NCBI GenBank assembly: GCA_020721745.1
Contig: DYMC01000156.1
Location: 1-5,541 of the forward strand
Length of the DNA: 5,541 nucleotides
Direction of reading: 5' to 3'
From: Lentisphaera sp.
GTDB lineage: Bacteria > Verrucomicrobiota > Lentisphaeria > Victivallales > GWF2-50-93
Below, piece by piece: positions 5,446 through 5,541 of this stretch (position 1 is its first letter; every line of letters begins with the position of its first letter). The notes under the pieces were generated by a model. It did no database searches. It was given only the letters and a program-made list of their open reading frames with translations, and was not told the origin of the DNA. The translations under genes and the position numbers were made by a program.

Positions 5446-5541
5446 TAGGTGGATTTGAGGATTGCAATTGCATCCTGCGGCGTTTGTACGACAGGAAACG
5501 AGCAGGCCAGCATCAGGTTGACCGGCAGACCGAAGTCCTCC
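5421..5541 (-). CDS. Unrecognised protein, C-terminal 39 residues only
   Basis: Reading leftward from the window edge, one frame stays open for 39 codons and ends at TAA (5423-5421). The visible part includes EDFGLPVNLMLACSFPVV, then QTPQDAIAILKSTYLKSSPHV at the end. The pattern of a beta-like hydrophobic run followed by an amphipathic helix (TPQDAIAILKS) looks like genuine protein, and a stop just past the operon's end fits a convergent gene. I do not recognise a family and cannot see the start. Its last codons are part of the hairpin at 5400-5445. The short length leaves some doubt that it is coding. Confidence 0.5.
   Translation of the reverse strand, partial: EDFGLPVNLMLACSFPVVQTPQDAIAILKSTYLKSSPHV

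Noticed and set aside
1..5541. CRISPR array, tRNA, rRNA or integrase attachment site
   Set aside because: I saw no regularly spaced repeats, cloverleaf pattern or rRNA-like sequence on either strand.

Overview
The window looks like accessory DNA from a Gram-negative bacterium, most likely a proteobacterium. The evidence is a lipobox lipoprotein, Sec-type signal peptides, periplasmic Dsb-family proteins, a lytic transglycosylase and a GspE/PilB-type secretion ATPase. Base composition is roughly balanced. Nothing in the sequence fixes the genus, and no replication, relaxase or integrase gene is visible, so placing it on a plasmid or integrative conjugative element is an inference from gene content.

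Layout. At the left, two genes read leftward: an HU-type DNA-binding protein (165-455), followed after 34 bp by the start of a small lipoprotein that leaves the window (1-130). A 15-bp tandem duplication covers the lipoprotein start. Between the HU gene and the rightward genes lies a divergent intergenic region (456-658). It holds a plausible sigma70-type promoter (510-538), two AAACGTT boxes, and a two-hairpin GC-rich block (594-650) that resembles the right end of an IS200/IS605-type element with no transposase attached.

From 659 to 5385 six genes read rightward and are very tightly packed from the second onward: a secreted lytic transglycosylase; a type II/IV secretion ATPase with an 11-histidine N-terminus; a DsbA-like thioredoxin-fold oxidoreductase (CPHC); a DsbC/DsbG-like protein that has lost every cysteine; a small two-helix membrane protein with a bacterial PH domain; and a DsbC-like disulfide isomerase (CPYC). 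The last three junctions overlap (17, 4 and 4 bp). A large hairpin (5400-5445) then separates this operon from the tail of a converging leftward gene (5421-5541), which I do not recognise.

How the genes may work together (inference). The transglycosylase would open peptidoglycan, the cytoplasmic ATPase would power assembly or movement of a pilus or secretion structure, and the Dsb proteins would fold its cysteine-containing periplasmic parts. F-type, SXT-type and IncI-type conjugation systems each carry some of these parts, but this gene order, with a cysteine-free DsbC paralogue coupled to a PH-domain membrane protein and an active DsbC, is not one I recognise. The most unusual signals are the redox-dead DsbC paralogue, the His-rich ATPase N-terminus, and the mobile-element end abutting the start of the operon.
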